Positions 25,910-37,989 of a stretch of DNA of 64,000 bases are shown one piece after another (the stretch's first letter is position 1; the number at the start of each line of letters is the position of its first letter). Origin of the DNA: Dermanyssus gallinae. Its lineage: Eukaryota > Arthropoda > Arachnida > Mesostigmata > Dermanyssidae. The stretch lies in assembly GCA_003439945.1 (NCBI GenBank), contig QVRM01004007.1:1359501-1423500 (forward strand). Direction: 5' to 3'. Below the pieces are notes generated by a model. It was given only the letters and a program-made list of their open reading frames with translations. It ran no database searches and was not told the DNA's origin. The translations under genes and the position numbers were made by a program.

Positions 25910-28904
25910 GTGAGTAAAAGCGAGTGCAACTGTACACTACCACTAATTATCCAAGCAGTCATTTGGCCTGCTACGCTAAATGTAATCGATACCGTACGCA
26001 AATCATGTTTGGCAACTTTTAATTTTATTTGCTTATTCTATTGGGCACAGTGTGTTGCAGCACATTCACCAAAATATTTCGTAATTTAAACAGTTTAATA
26101 TATACGTAAATCTATAGGTCTGTCATGATGCTCCACGTCACTTGATTGGTTCATTTAATTTGTGCTTTTGCAGAGATCTGTCGGAGAGTGCGCAACTGAA
26201 CTACGAACAGAACATGAGCGACGCAATGACAATTCTGCCAAAGCTGCAAACTGGACTTGATGTTAATGTCAGATTTACAGGGTTTGTACGTCATACCAAA
26301 CTACTGAGCCGAGTGACCCCTGCTTGAGGAAAAACGCCCATCTCTATCTATCTCGCTCTTTCGCTTTGTGTCTATATATATATATCCCAGGCTCTCATAA
26401 CATATGGAGCATATATACTTTTATATTTAGTTTGAACTAATTCTTCTTGGTGCCGGGGTGTGTGTTTGCGGTCTTCCTCATGAATAGGGTACGCGACTTT
26501 GAGTACACACCTGAGTGTCTCGTGTTCGACCTTCTACAGATTCCTCTCTATCATGGCTGGGTCTTGGATTCGAGCGACGAGATAGAATGCCATGCTGTCG
26601 GCAAACTTACCTACAACCAGCTCGTCGAGAAGATTATTAACGATAAAACGTCGGACGATCAAGAGAGGATGGCCCAAGGTTTGCGTTGCCAACAAAGCCA
26701 ATCCATTTGGGCCAGATAAGAACTGTTTATATCGGAAATGTGTAACAAAAGTCCTACTCAAACTTGGCATAAAGGAGCATCTTGCAACTTTATCAGTAAC
26801 GTGCTTCTATAAAAACTAAATGATAATACACTAATATGAACTTAAAGAGGAGTAACGTATATGATTTTTCGCTTTGTTTGGCTTGTAGCGTTGATATGCG
26901 AAGACTTTCTTGAGAAGACTGCCTCTCAGCTCACGATAACGGGCATAATGCAGCTGAACTCAACGATGAAGGATCACGAACTCGCTGTACTTTTTAGGAA
27001 TAATCACTTCATTACTCTCATAAAGCACAACGTAAGTTAGCGGCCCGGCATATATATATATATATATTTATATATATGCACGTAGATGGCATCCACTACT
27101 ATATGTAACCATTATAAATCTAACCTAAGTCTGCAAACTTTACGGAAGACCGCTCTCAAAGAGATATGTGCTTCCAAGGGACTCCAAGGGGGTCGAAACA
27201 GCGACTTCAATGAAAGTCGCTGGCCACCTTCCATTTTGTCCCGTTAAGTTCTAAACATGTTTAATTAACCAGCGATTATAAACGAGACTCTCGCCGGCTA
27301 GTTTGTTACTTTTTGTTAAAAGCTTTCAATATCTAGATATATGTATACGCACATATTCCGATATATGCATATACACATATATATGTAGTATATATACATG
27401 TATATGGACATAGAAGATGCAAAAACGTATGTATGTACATAAAGGTAAGCGGAAAAAAGAGACGTTAGCTGTGCAATACAAGACCAATCTCTCTTTTGTT
27501 CAAAAAAGAGTTGTAAGAATTGTAGATAATCATATTCCATATATTCCTGATGTTATCAGCGTTTTCACGCGTCAGTGACAAAGCTGTCCCAGAACATACA
27601 TTGCCGTTAGTGTCTTCGCACCCCTTCCTAAATCGGCGATACTGCTTACCAATTGTGACTTATAACAAAAATAATTGTATGCTTTGAATTAATAGCTCGG
27701 CTACAACTACACTATCGATTAAAAACTTAGGACACGCAAGTCATTAACTTATTTAATAACTTTTTGAACGCAGTTTATATATGCATTGTACAATGGTAGT
27801 CTCTGTTTGATATAACTAAAGCTAAAAACCTAGACCGGTCTAGGACTCTGTGGCAGCATTCACTTTTGTGTCTCACTCACGGCATTCAGTTGGATATCTT
27901 GTGTCACTATACTGAGTTTGACGGCGTACATTATTTGAAAGTTCAATAAGTATATATGGTATATATGTTAACTATATGGTGTCATTTTTTCAGATTCATT
28001 TGAGTACATTTACTAACATCGGAAGACTGTTTTTGCACGATTTGACCTAGTAAACGGATCATTTTTATAACATTGGTTAGTAGTTTCGACTAAAACCGTC
28101 TAAACCTAATTGCCTTTAGGTCAGGGAAATTCTCACTACTTACTGACTGTGCGCCGAGAGGGGTCGCGTTCTTTTAACTAAACGTGACTATCGCAAATGT
28201 GATCTTTGTAGGGCCAGCTATTTCAGCTGGTCACGGATCAAGGGTTTTTGAGGGAGGATGCCGTGGTCTGGGAGACCCTTTCGAATGTTGAAGGCGACTG
28301 TGCTTTTACCGACGGTGACTTCGGAGAGACGCCGCCCCAGTTAAGTCGAGAACAGCAGATCGAGCAGGACGAGCAGCTGGCCCGTCAGATGCAACTTGAG
28401 GAGGAAACAGCAGCCGCTCATGAGCGAGAGAATCGAGCACGGTACGTTGAGCGCCACCCGGTTTTGACATTAGAATATCCGTTCATCTTTTGCCGCTTTC
28501 CGATAGCTTTAAAAGTTATTCGCCGGGTACTAGTTAAAGTTAAAACATTCAGACTATTCCTCCTCGAGATTATTATTAGCTGACGACCCGGGAGACTGTG
28601 CTCGTTTGTCGTCTATTGGGGTTTGCTTTGCATTTGATTTAACAGATTACGACAGGGTCAGCCGCAACAAACACAGTCACCACAGCAGAGTGATCAGACC
28701 GTCATAACGCCACCTGGCGCCGAAACGAGGTTACCTGAGGAACTGAGCGGGCGAGCTACCGAGGACGGACATGCGCAAGTACGAGTGGCTCCGAGCAGTG
28801 CCACTAGCAGGACTAATGCACAGAGTCCCACGGAGAGCACTGGTAGCTCTAAGAAGTCGGTATGTGATTGTCAGTTTCATGCAATCGGTTACGGGCGATG
28901 TTAG
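25623..28904 (+). CDS. MINDY-family (FAM63) Lys48-specific deubiquitinase, 6 coding exons
   Basis: Exons 25623-25909, 26174-26281, 26488-26678, 26889-27031, 28212-28441 and 28646-28859 (or to 28904 if the last reads through) keep one frame with GT-AG introns. MINDY-1/2 are cysteine peptidases that trim Lys48-linked ubiquitin chains. Seen: TQNENGPCPLLAIINLLVL with catalytic Cys53 and Gln47; YEQNMSDAM and LQTGLDVNVRFTGVRDFEYT; the His motif FRNNHF with His235; LVTDQGFLREDAVVWETLSN. After the catalytic domain, EQDEQLARQMQLEEE (exon 5) resembles the MIU-type ubiquitin-binding helix, followed by a Gln-rich tail. All catalytic residues are present, so it is probably functional. Reading through gives about 405 residues, shorter than vertebrate MINDY1/2; a gtatgt donor at 28860 could instead lead to an unseen last exon. 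MINDY1 versus MINDY2 cannot be resolved. Confidence 0.92.
26174..26281 (+). CDS. MINDY-like coding exon 2
   Basis: 108 bp encoding DLSESAQLNYEQNMSDAM onward to VRFTG. The acceptor is tttgcag; the donor is gtttgt at 26282. Confidence 0.88.
26488..26678 (+). CDS. MINDY-like coding exon 3
   Basis: 191 bp encoding VRDFEYTPECLVFDLLQIPL through DQERMAQ. The acceptor is gaatag, the donor gtttgc at 26679. Confidence 0.88.
26889..27031 (+). CDS. MINDY-like coding exon 4 (catalytic His)
   Basis: 143 bp encoding ALICEDFLEKTASQLTITGI through FRNNHFITLIKHN. The acceptor is cttgtag, the donor gtaagt, phase 0. Confidence 0.9.
28212..28441 (+). CDS. MINDY-like coding exon 5
   Basis: 230 bp encoding GQLFQLVTDQGFLREDAVVW and the ubiquitin-binding helix. 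The acceptor is ttgtag, the donor gtacgt at 28442. The intron before it is about 1.2 kb. Confidence 0.9.
28646..28904 (+). CDS. MINDY-like coding exon 6 (Gln/Ser-rich tail)
   Basis: After acceptor aacag at 28645 the frame encodes a Gln/Pro/Ser/Thr-rich tail ending SSKKS at 28859. It then either reads on for 14 residues to TAG at 28902-28904 or splices at gtatgt (28860). The end is uncertain. Confidence 0.7.
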
Positions 28905-29010
28905 GAAACCACTGATTTATTAAAGAATATATTTACTTTCTAAACCTATCGTAGGGTATAGTTAGATTCATTAGGGCGTTTTATTTTGGGGAGTATTCAT
29001 ACACAACTCA

Positions 29011-30177
29011 CTTATGTTGGACCAATATGCAAGTTTCGGAAGTCGGCCTAACGACTGTTATTTTTTGGAGGGCGTTAAGATTTTCAAAACATTGTTTGCA
29101 CGAGAGAGAGTGAAGTTTATAAAAGTAGTTGTTCTGCCTTTTTTTTCCTACATAGTTGTACGAAATCTCTGTTTGCGGGAGAACCAGCCAACGCATGAAG
29201 GAACCGATTACACCGGCGTGTTCGGAGGAAAATTCTGCACAACAAGAGCAAGCTAGTGAAGTAGGAAGACACTTCACTAGCTTGCGTAGCAAAAAGCTAA
29301 TACCCAGATTAAGGAAAGTCATGAAAAGTCGATATTTTACGTTAACGCCTTTTCATGAAAAATCGTAAAATTTTTCCATTGCGACCAAAAATGTACGTCC
29401 GAAAGACCACTCTCACGCAATAGGAAATTTAATGCCCATCATTTTTGTATCAAGGTGATGGTGCTGCGTTACGCAGTTGTCAAGTCACTAAGCTTTTTCG
29501 ACAGTCATAGTTGTTATGTTTTACGTGCAAGTTTTCACGTTCAGAACCGTAAAAATTTGCCAAGACGTTTCCGCCCCCTCCTTCCACTAGGAAAATTTAT
29601 TCTCTTGTTGAGTTCTACCAAACCTCAAAATATGTATTTAACTTTCTCATACGCCCTATAGAAATATGCATGCCTTCGCTTTCGATATGGCTATCGAAAA
29701 AGCTTAGTGACTTGACAACTGCGTAACGCAGCACCATCACCTTGATGCGAAAATGATGGGCATTAAATTTCCTATTGCGTGAGAGTGGTCTTTCGGACGT
29801 ACATTTTTGGTCGCAATGGAAAAAAATTTTCAACGATTTTTCATGAGAGGGCGTTAACGTAAAATATCGACTTTTCATGACTTTCTATAATCTGGGTATT
29901 AGCTTTTTGCTACGCAAGCTAGTGAAGTGTCTTCCGTTGTGCAGAATTTTCCTCCGAACACACCGGTGTAATCGGTTCCTTCATGCGTTGACTGGTTCTC
30001 CCGCAAACAGAGATTTCGCACAACTATGTAGGAAAAAAAAGGCAGAAAAACTACTTTTATAAACTTCACTCTCTCTCCTAAACAAGACGTTTCCACGTCT
30101 TCCCTCCATAGGGAAAACTTATTTTCTTGCCCAGTTCTATCAAACCTCGAAATGCGTGCACAACAATATGAATGACC

Positions 30178-30180
<3 letters not shown>
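29011..30180. mobile_element. Foldback (palindromic) element, copy 1
   Basis: Two long arms in inverted orientation, about 29011-29500 and 29695-30180, flank a 194-bp loop. The inner ends match almost base for base (gtgctgcgttacgcagttgt on one side, its complement on the other). The right end reads gaccctg before (TA)n, so the complement ends CAGGGTC next to TA, the form of Tc1/mariner-superfamily termini with a TA target. The outer left arm (before about 29085) is diverged and its boundary is approximate. No transposase frame exists; all open frames are translations of the arms. It lies just past the MINDY-like coding region and could fall in that gene's 3' UTR or last intron. Confidence 0.85.
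29559..29660 (+). repeat. Terminal-end sequence repeated inside the copy 1 loop
   Basis: About 100 bp of the loop (from gccaagacgtttccgcccc to acgccctat) resembles the right terminus at about 30083-30180 (from acaagacgtttccacgtctt to gaccctg), in the same orientation. Foldback copy 2 lacks it. Confidence 0.65.

Positions 30181-30247
<67 letters not shown>
30181..30247. repeat. (TA)n microsatellite abutting the foldback element
   Basis: About 67 bp of TA dinucleotides starting exactly at the right end of foldback copy 1. Confidence 0.9.
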
Positions 30248-30250
<3 letters not shown>

Positions 30251-31630
30251 GAGGAATCACATATAGCATCGGGGCAACTTATTAATATAACTATTATCAT
30301 TGAGGTTTCCCTCGATGATTAATTGGCTAACTGCCTTATATCTAACACGATAAGATAGGGTAATTATGCGATGTATAATGTGTGTAATTGTGAGTCTTTT
30401 TGTGTCGGAGAATTTGAATAAATCTACACAAGAAGATTGATTTTTCTGTTCCATTTACATTCCACCAGCTTGGTATTGCGTTCGTTTTCTATCGGCCATA
30501 ATTTGTTTTAAACGCCCCGTATATGTCTGGATTGCAGAGCTGCAGTATCTTGTAGTATAGGGCTCCGCGGGGTGATGATGGCTCCGGAACTTGTTGAAGA
30601 ATTAACGGATAAATGGAGCTCGGTCCGCAATTGCTTCACACCAGGAAACCACTAATAGGAAAGGACAATGCGCCGTTAGCGAAGGAACAAGATGTTTCTG
30701 AGCATGCCCCGTATTAATTGCACCAGCCTACAGGAGAGAGTAGGAGACAGCGGCTCGGCGTGACTACGGTTGAGCTAATGTTGCATGACGCCTCATGCTA
30801 AAATCAGCAGCTGTTGGCGGAGGAGAAGCAGATCAAATTGCGTGAAGGTGGCATTCCTCGGCAACATTACTCGATCAGCCATTTGGGTGCTGATGGTTTT
30901 TGGCAGGCGTACACATGTATACCACATACGTTCAGTATGGTAGGCTGCAATGTTTGGGTTGATTGGATAAAAACGATTGATTGCCTGCATAGAAGAGCGA
31001 ATGTTGGCATTAGCCGTACTGAATGATCAACAGCACTTGTATGAACTACTTAGCACGTCGTATGTGGTATGTCAGGCACAAGCCCTGCTGCAGCGTTGGC
31101 TGTTGCCTGAGAACAACTCTTATGTACCTATGAGGGTGTACACACGGTTAAAAGCTCCGCGTCTGCCATTATTATACCTCAATTGGTGATTGTTCTTACA
31201 ACTGTCATAGGTGATCAATATCAAAATGAAACGACTTATTGATTAAAGGCAATAGTGCCTACAAATGCCGATGGATGTATGTTCGTGCTGTGTCGGACAA
31301 CAGGCAAGTGGCATTTGCTGTGCTGCAATGACGAGAATTATCCTGTACCTTACCTAGACAACATCTCTTAGTTGTCAGGATAACGATAAATCCTTTAACG
31401 ATGTTCTCGGCACATGGATTTGCTACGGATCGGAGGGCTATAATGATGTGCAGATTGTTGACTTTCGAGATTTTGTGGTTTTTAGATAACGAGTTTTATC
31501 TAGCTTTGTGTCATGTCCAACGGGCATCTATACATAACACGTTTCTGCCAGTGTCAAAGAGTGTTACAAATTATTGCCTTGATGTTCTAAACAAATGCTG
31601 TTTTTATGGCAAGTACGAGTGAGCTTGCAA

Positions 31631-31680
<50 letters not shown>

Positions 31681-33374
31681 AGAGAGAGAGAAAGAGCTTG
31701 TTTATGTTGCCAAGGTTCCTACCATGTTTCATCTGAAGGCAAGGACAGATGGTCTTGTGAAGGCCACAGATTGAGAGTGACGAGACACATATTACACCCT
31801 TAACTAAGCTTGTTTATTTATTTCCGTTATTAGTGAGTCGTAATTCGACAGCTTCTGTTAGCACGAGCCTCTGTTGTGTAGGTAAATGTAAATAAAAAGC
31901 GGTATGTATATATAGATATATATATATATATACAGTTGACGGTCACTTGCTGGTGCTACTGAAGCTTTATTTGGGTTTATGGCATGCAGTATGCGCTCTG
32001 TAATAACAGCACTATTAATAACACAAACTAACCAACGTCACATTGTCAATTAATATCGTCATGTGTTAGATGAGAAAGCCTATCGACAATGAGAAATTTT
32101 ATTTTTAACAGAAAATATTGTGATCATTGGCGTCAATCGCTGTCACGACGCATACTTACATATCCTTAGTCAGTAGCATTAACATTCCTTGGAACATCAA
32201 GAATATTCGGCTTTCGCAAATGGCGAATAAACCGCAGGTACCGTTTGTCTCGCAAAATTGACAATTGTGGGCACTTACCGATCTCTAAAGAGAACGTAGG
32301 AGTTGCATTGAGGCAGTCTTTGTGGCGATTTTATTCTCATTGAGTTAGATCCGTTGTGTCATTATATTTAAGGGGGAGGACACATTTAAACGCAGCATAA
32401 ATACTGTTGTTATCTTTATGATTTTCTCTTTAAAACATGGCGTAGACTTCGTGAATGACTGAATGTTATAAGGAGGGAGTCTGTGTTTTCCTGTAAACAT
32501 ATATGCAGATCTGGTCAACATTACACCTCTTGCGTGCCTCCGAGTAAAACAGTGGAGAAGGCCGAGGACGCCATCGGTCTGAATCTGTATCGACCGTTTC
32601 GATACACAGAAAAAAAGAATTGCGTAATCTATTGAACCATGCAAGGTTATCCGCAGCTGACAGCCGTAGAGCTGCTTGCCTGTGTTTAGCTCTACTGAGC
32701 GCGCATGTATCTTCTATGATTTTTTGTCACTGCTTTCACTGGCGGCTTGGGATGGAACTCCCTCCAAAAATAAAGAGGCCTACGCCAAACATCTGCATAT
32801 GCAACGACGCAGAAGAGAGCACGCACATATTTTAGGACTTTACGAGTTGTCCTTTAATTTCATAAACGTCGTTTAGGTACACTGCACGTTATTGGTTACA
32901 GAAAATGAGATACGCCTTGTACTTGCTATCTCAACTGCGGATATTTTCCTCAGTTTTTAACCACATATTTAGCTTTTTTTTTGCATTATTTCGCTTAGTT
33001 GTAGTTAAAATGTCGCAAGAGTGGCGGCTATGGGAAAGGAAGTGATATTAAACGCTCTAATTGCGCACATGTCTGCGCACAATGCACGTGTATAATAGTC
33101 ACCTGAATACCTTTACAAGGTAAGGGTTAAGCTTTGATGGCAGGCGTAGGGTTCAAACGCTACAAATTTTCTGCTACTGGCCTTGAAAATCTTAACAACC
33201 TCTTGGAACTAATTCCTAGAGCATAGAGTTACAGAGTCTCTGAGGCAATATTAATAAACCAATATTAAACTGGAATATCGAAAAGTATGCTGTTGGATTA
33301 GCGATATGAATGTACACCCGAGCAGTAATTTGTCTTCATTAGGAAAGAAATATCACGGTGACACAAATCAACAG
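30248..33374. other. No gene recognised
   Basis: Several 60-100 codon frames (for example 30814-31189) contain no motif I recognise. (TA)n followed by (GA)n lies at 31630-31693, and another (AT)n tract near 31909-31932. A downstream MINDY exon could hide here. Confidence 0.35.
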
Positions 33375-33460
33375 CAGAAAAACAAAAGGCAGAACAAGTA
33401 GCGAAAATGCAAGAGAATGACGACAGGACATGCAATATTTGTGGACAGTGGGTCGAATTT
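33375..33460 (+). CDS. Possible isolated exon with a Cys-x2-Cys motif
   Basis: Between an acceptor-like aatcaacag (ending 33374) and a strong donor gtaagt (33461) one frame reads EKQKAEQVAKMQEN then DDRTCNICGQWVEF: a charged helix followed by CxxC, as in a zinc-binding protein. No flanking exon was found and the family is unknown. The stretch is short enough for chance. Confidence 0.15.
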
Positions 33461-34016
33461 GTAAGTTTACAATTTTTTAGGTATCATGGGATCTTATAAG
33501 TATCAGCCAGGAGAAATGTTAACACGATTCTTCATTTTATGGTGCTTTTGTTTATATAAATATATGGTCTTCGTAGGTGCTGCGGGGTCCGCAATCGATG
33601 GGTGCGTTTATCTCTTGGTGATATGTCACGAAATACTAATTATGCTTTAGATGGCACACAATTACTGCCGATGCCCAAATAAAGATCGTAAATGAACTCG
33701 TCGCGGACCTTTGCATATGCGCGCAATGACGCTTCAAAGGGAATCTTAAAATAATGTGAGCGCTGAATAACCTCTCTGAGACATTTCTGGCGTTCTACAC
33801 ATTGACGCGAAGTGTGGAAGGTGAAAAAAAGTCGCATGAACCTGAAGAAGGTCTGTGATTAGTTTCTGTAAAAAATAAATATGCTAACTTGTAAGATTGA
33901 CTTTTCCTTTTATATATATATATATATATATATATTGTTTCGTTGCTCACATTTCTCTGTAACCATAAAATTAAATAATAAATACAAATGCACACATATT
34001 TATATATATATATATA
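33461..34016. other. AT-rich gap
   Basis: (AT)n tracts lie at about 33911-33935 and 34002-34016, the second abutting the SINE tail. No gene is seen. Confidence 0.5.
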
Positions 34017-34207
34017 TTTTTTTTTACGATTTTCTGTATGCTTGTGTACGGTTTTTTCATGTCATGGCTATTTTATTTAATCCACTCCGGCACTTACCTT
34101 GTCTAAGTTAGAAACCATGCAAACCAATTTAAGAGTGGCCGGTCTGCGTCTCGAACCCAGTCTTCCCGAATGCAAGGCAAAGGTTTTGCCACTAAGCCAC
34201 CTTGCTC

Positions 34208-34208
<1 letters not shown>
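34017..34208 (-). mobile_element. SINE family A (tRNA-derived), copy 1
   Basis: On the minus strand it starts with a tRNA-like head: A box TGGCTTAGTGG near 34198, then GCCTTGCATTCGGGAAGACT, then a B-box-like GGGTTCGAGACG near 34148. The body ends in an A-rich tail (plus-strand T run near 34017-34025). It closely matches 58588-58792. The head sits against the (AT)n tract at 34210-34260. Confidence 0.8.

Positions 34209-34209
<1 letters not shown>

Positions 34210-34260
<51 letters not shown>
34210..34260. repeat. (AT)n microsatellite
   Basis: About 50 bp of AT dinucleotides directly beside the SINE head. Confidence 0.9.
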
Positions 34261-34262
<2 letters not shown>

Positions 34263-36967
34263 TGTTCAGTGCGATGGTGTAAACCTTAGTTACGATTACG
34301 AGGTGAACATTTAAGACGTATTTAATTTTTGTTTATTTCTTTTTGACCTGACATTAATCATGAACTCGAAGGAATCACACACACAACCTCTCACCCCTGT
34401 CTGGAGCTTCATGTAACTAATCAGCCACATACTGGGCTAAACTTGCCTCAAATGTTTCCTTTGACAATATTGGAAACAAATGCCGGAATAATACAATTAA
34501 GGTTTACAGATTTATAATATCATCCGAATACGATAATAATCATAATAGTCATATACAAACTATTAAAAAATATGTCATCTAAACACTTAATACTATCCGT
34601 TGATGACTTTGAGGAGACGTCAACCATTGTACAAATGTAAATGACTCACTAATAGTAAAGCTTATTAGTTATTATTTATCTATTTATAAATTGTGATACA
34701 AATTAAAACAAATATGTATTTGAAAATAAATGATGCTCGTGCCGATTGACGAGCGATAGAACCATATCGATAGAACCTATACGGCAATGCCACGATGTAA
34801 AAATATATACTGATGACACTTTGCTTCCACCACTTTTTGAGATTACCTGAGGAGCCCTGAATGGAAGCACAATTTTCGGCCATTGGCGACATGAATTTGA
34901 AGAAAAAAAACGCAGCAATCTCGTGCATGGAACTAAGTTTTCTCAATTTTAAAAGTATTATAAAAAATGTGGATGCCTCCTCTACCCAATCTAAACTTCG
35001 CAAATCGAACTCTGTGCACTGATCGGAGTGATCAGTGCACAGAGCGATGCTGAAGCATTAACACCGTATCCCTACAGAGATTCCGCCGGATAAGGAAAAA
35101 AAACGTATGTCAGGTAGACTCTCTCTTCGTTCCAATTATCGGCCAACTCATCAATCTCCGTATTTTTAGACACCGCGCTTTCTCCACTAGTTTGACAGTA
35201 TACTTCTTTTCGTTCAAGCTCTGACCAACCGGAAGTTATTACTGGAGAACCGGAACACAATCATTCGGCGCTGTCGAGGTTCCTTTGACGTAGGTGTTTG
35301 TTTATTTACTTTTAAATATCTCAAACGCTGCCAAGTCCTAGTAACACGTGAACATGAAATAGCTGCTGTTAACCGGATTACAAACAGTAGCCAGGTTAAT
35401 ATTATGCTACGTGACAAACTCACATCTGGTAGTATCCGAAAAATTGAGTTGCCCCACTACGTGGTTCACTTGCACAAGTTATTGACATTGATTATCCCTA
35501 GGGCTTTGCAAACACATTGGTAGATATCAAAGCTTACTAATAAGGCATCCTTCCTATGACTATGCGGTGATGGCCATAATATAACAACTGTGATGCTATT
35601 TATCTGAATAGCGTCTATAATATAAAATATTCTTTGAAGAGGTCCCCGAGTACTGAAACGACGTGTGAAAGGTATTTGGATTACATTCACATGCTGATTG
35701 AACTCTTTGTGCCACTGCGCACACCATAGAGGACCCGTACAAATTAATTAACGGCATTCAGCCCCTACAGGCTCAACTTGAACGGCAACGTAATGAAAAA
35801 CATGATAATTAACTGCGCAACACATCGATGATACTTCGGGTACTTAAGGAATCCCATATATCATTCAAAGATGCGAAGCATTTTAATTGATACACAACTA
35901 AGAGTGAGCGTGGACCGGAACCAATATCTCCTTTGAAAAAAAAGGCTTTCCAAATTTTTCGCGTCTATTTTTTTGGCATGGTTGGTTGACCACATAGCAC
36001 GGTCAGAACAGTGTTTTGTCCTCGTATCTCATCTCCCCTAGTCATCTCGGGGGATGATACAGTTTCCAGAATCAAGTCACTTTCATCTTAATTTAGTATG
36101 GCACTGGATGCAATTTCACCATATTTCTACACACACGCCTCGTTTTTTTATTGCAGAGCCACTGAAACTCATTTGACAGAGACAGTATTTGAATGGTACT
36201 GTGCCATCCGCTTTCCGGAATTCTATCGTGACGACGGAGCTATATTCACGTCTACACAGCTTGTTTAGACGACGCATGACTGGGGATTTTGTCATAAATA
36301 GAAGGCGGAATTCCACGTCGTTTATTTAGCTTTTTCTAAGCGTTCAACAGGGTAAATAAAACATTTATTTATTTACAAGATAGGCTGCTTAGAAGTTGAG
36401 GACAAAATGTTGACATAGTTGGCAGGATATCTTGACTCAAAATTATTTTGCGTCACGATAAATTAAAATCAGCAGATCTTCAGGTGTCTCTAAGTGAGCC
36501 CTTATTATTTTTTGTCTTTGTTCTAGAAATAAAAAAAACAACATTTCTCTATGACGTTCTATAGTTTCCATTGTTGCCAATCGCTTAACCAGTCGCTCGC
36601 GGTCGTCCACTTACTGGTCCACGCCTTGGAACATCAACCTGCTATATTCAAAGAATAATAATGTAGTCCTTTCGTCACCCACACTTCTGTTGATTGCCAT
36701 ATACAGCAGTGCAAACTCGGGAAGCGGTGACAGCACGGATCAATTACTGTAGAAGTATAGCATTGCTATGAGCTTCGTTGGTGTTGGATAGACGATACTG
36801 CTAGCTGGGTATCTCAATTGTCGACTGGGGCACGACCTCCCGAGAGAACACTGATCAGACGACTGGGTATCCATCCGCACTCAGCAATCTGCTCTTCTTC
36901 TTCTTCTGCCTTACGCGGGTGACCTAGTAATTTTCAGCAGAATCCGTACTGACCTGCAGGCTGCGCC
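34261..36967. other. Gene-poor stretch
   Basis: No supported exon. It contains one perfect short hairpin at 35010-35044 (separate entry). A tandem ttcttcttcttctt run lies near 36894-36907. Confidence 0.4.
35010..35044. repeat. Perfect 15-bp inverted repeat with 5-nt loop
   Basis: ctctgtgcactgatc (35010-35024), loop ggagt, then the exact complement gatcagtgcacagag (35030-35044). It is not followed by a T run. Origin unknown. Confidence 0.9.
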
Positions 36968-37850
36968 TTGCACAATCGGTTAATATTTCTTTCGCAAAAT
37001 GGCCTTAAAGGATATGTGTCAAAAACAAAGACTGTAAAGTTCCGGCGTGGCGCACAACGAGCCCGCGCAGATAAACTGCGATTTTACGGCGAGCAAATGC
37101 AGTTTGTAGAAACATTTTGCTATCTCGAGGTCATTTTCACGTTTCGAGGTACAATTTTTTCACAACATGTAACTGATCGTTGTAAAAAAGGCGCCTATCG
37201 CGGCGGCTGGTATTAGAAACCCAACGCAGTTGTCCGCTGGACGACCATGACATTATTCACGCTTAAGGTGGCACCGTAGCGGCCTACGGTATCCAAGTGA
37301 CCTGGAAACATCTTAACATTTCACATTTATAGCAGTTGGATAGGCTGAAGCCAGCTTCCTTAAAACGAGTGCCTGTCCTTCGTTCGAATTCGCGCAATAG
37401 GTAAGTATATCTGCTTGCGGGCTCAATATCATTTATCGGTGAACTCGTAGACCGCTTTAATTTGCCGTAGACCGCAGCAGCCTTAAAAGCGTTTCGGCAC
37501 AATTATTCTCAAAAAACGTCTCTAAATCTCAGATATTTTTTTTATTACCAGCTATGGCTAACCAGGCCTGCAAAGAGTCTCTCCGCCCATGTCGTCACCT
37601 TACCACTCGCTACAGAGTTCACAGATTTCATCATCTATGGTCTGCTGGGTTTCACGAACCCAAAGAGTACTGCAAAGCCGTCGTTGTGGCGGCGATGCGC
37701 CCTGTATCACCTACCCGACTGTACTAAATCGCGTCGCTCTCTCAGCTTCAGCGAGAATACTCATCAATCATTTTTACCATGGTCGACATACATTTTATGC
37801 TCATATTTACATATCCAAGCAAAGTGCATTAAAAAATAAATAAATGTCGT
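36968..37850 (+). mobile_element. LINE remnant, RT thumb and 3' end
   Basis: One frame gives KTKTVKFRRGAQRARADKLR then QMQFVETFCYLEVIFTFRGT, the RT segment after the catalytic box (VKFRR..., FKYLGV... in relatives). After decayed sequence, 37590-37720 reads SAGFHEPKEYCK, the terminal motif shared with 2085-2515 and 50141-51841. The tail ends aaaaaataaataaat. It has frameshifts and is dead. Confidence 0.65.
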
Positions 37851-37989
37851 TTCACGAGAAGTAGCTCAATTCCTATTCGCTAACGATTCAAATATTTATG
37901 ATCTGGCCTCGTAACGAAAGTGAACGAAACAGTACACAGAAGGCCATAAACGATACCCCAGCCTGGTGTAAGGTCAATTAAATGATAAT

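Noticed and set aside
29014..30096. Several 60-104 codon frames in both foldback copies (also 54124-55110), some nearly identical between loci
   Set aside because: The same peptides recur on opposite strands because the DNA is palindromic; no start context, splice signals or known motifs, and frame lengths differ between arms.
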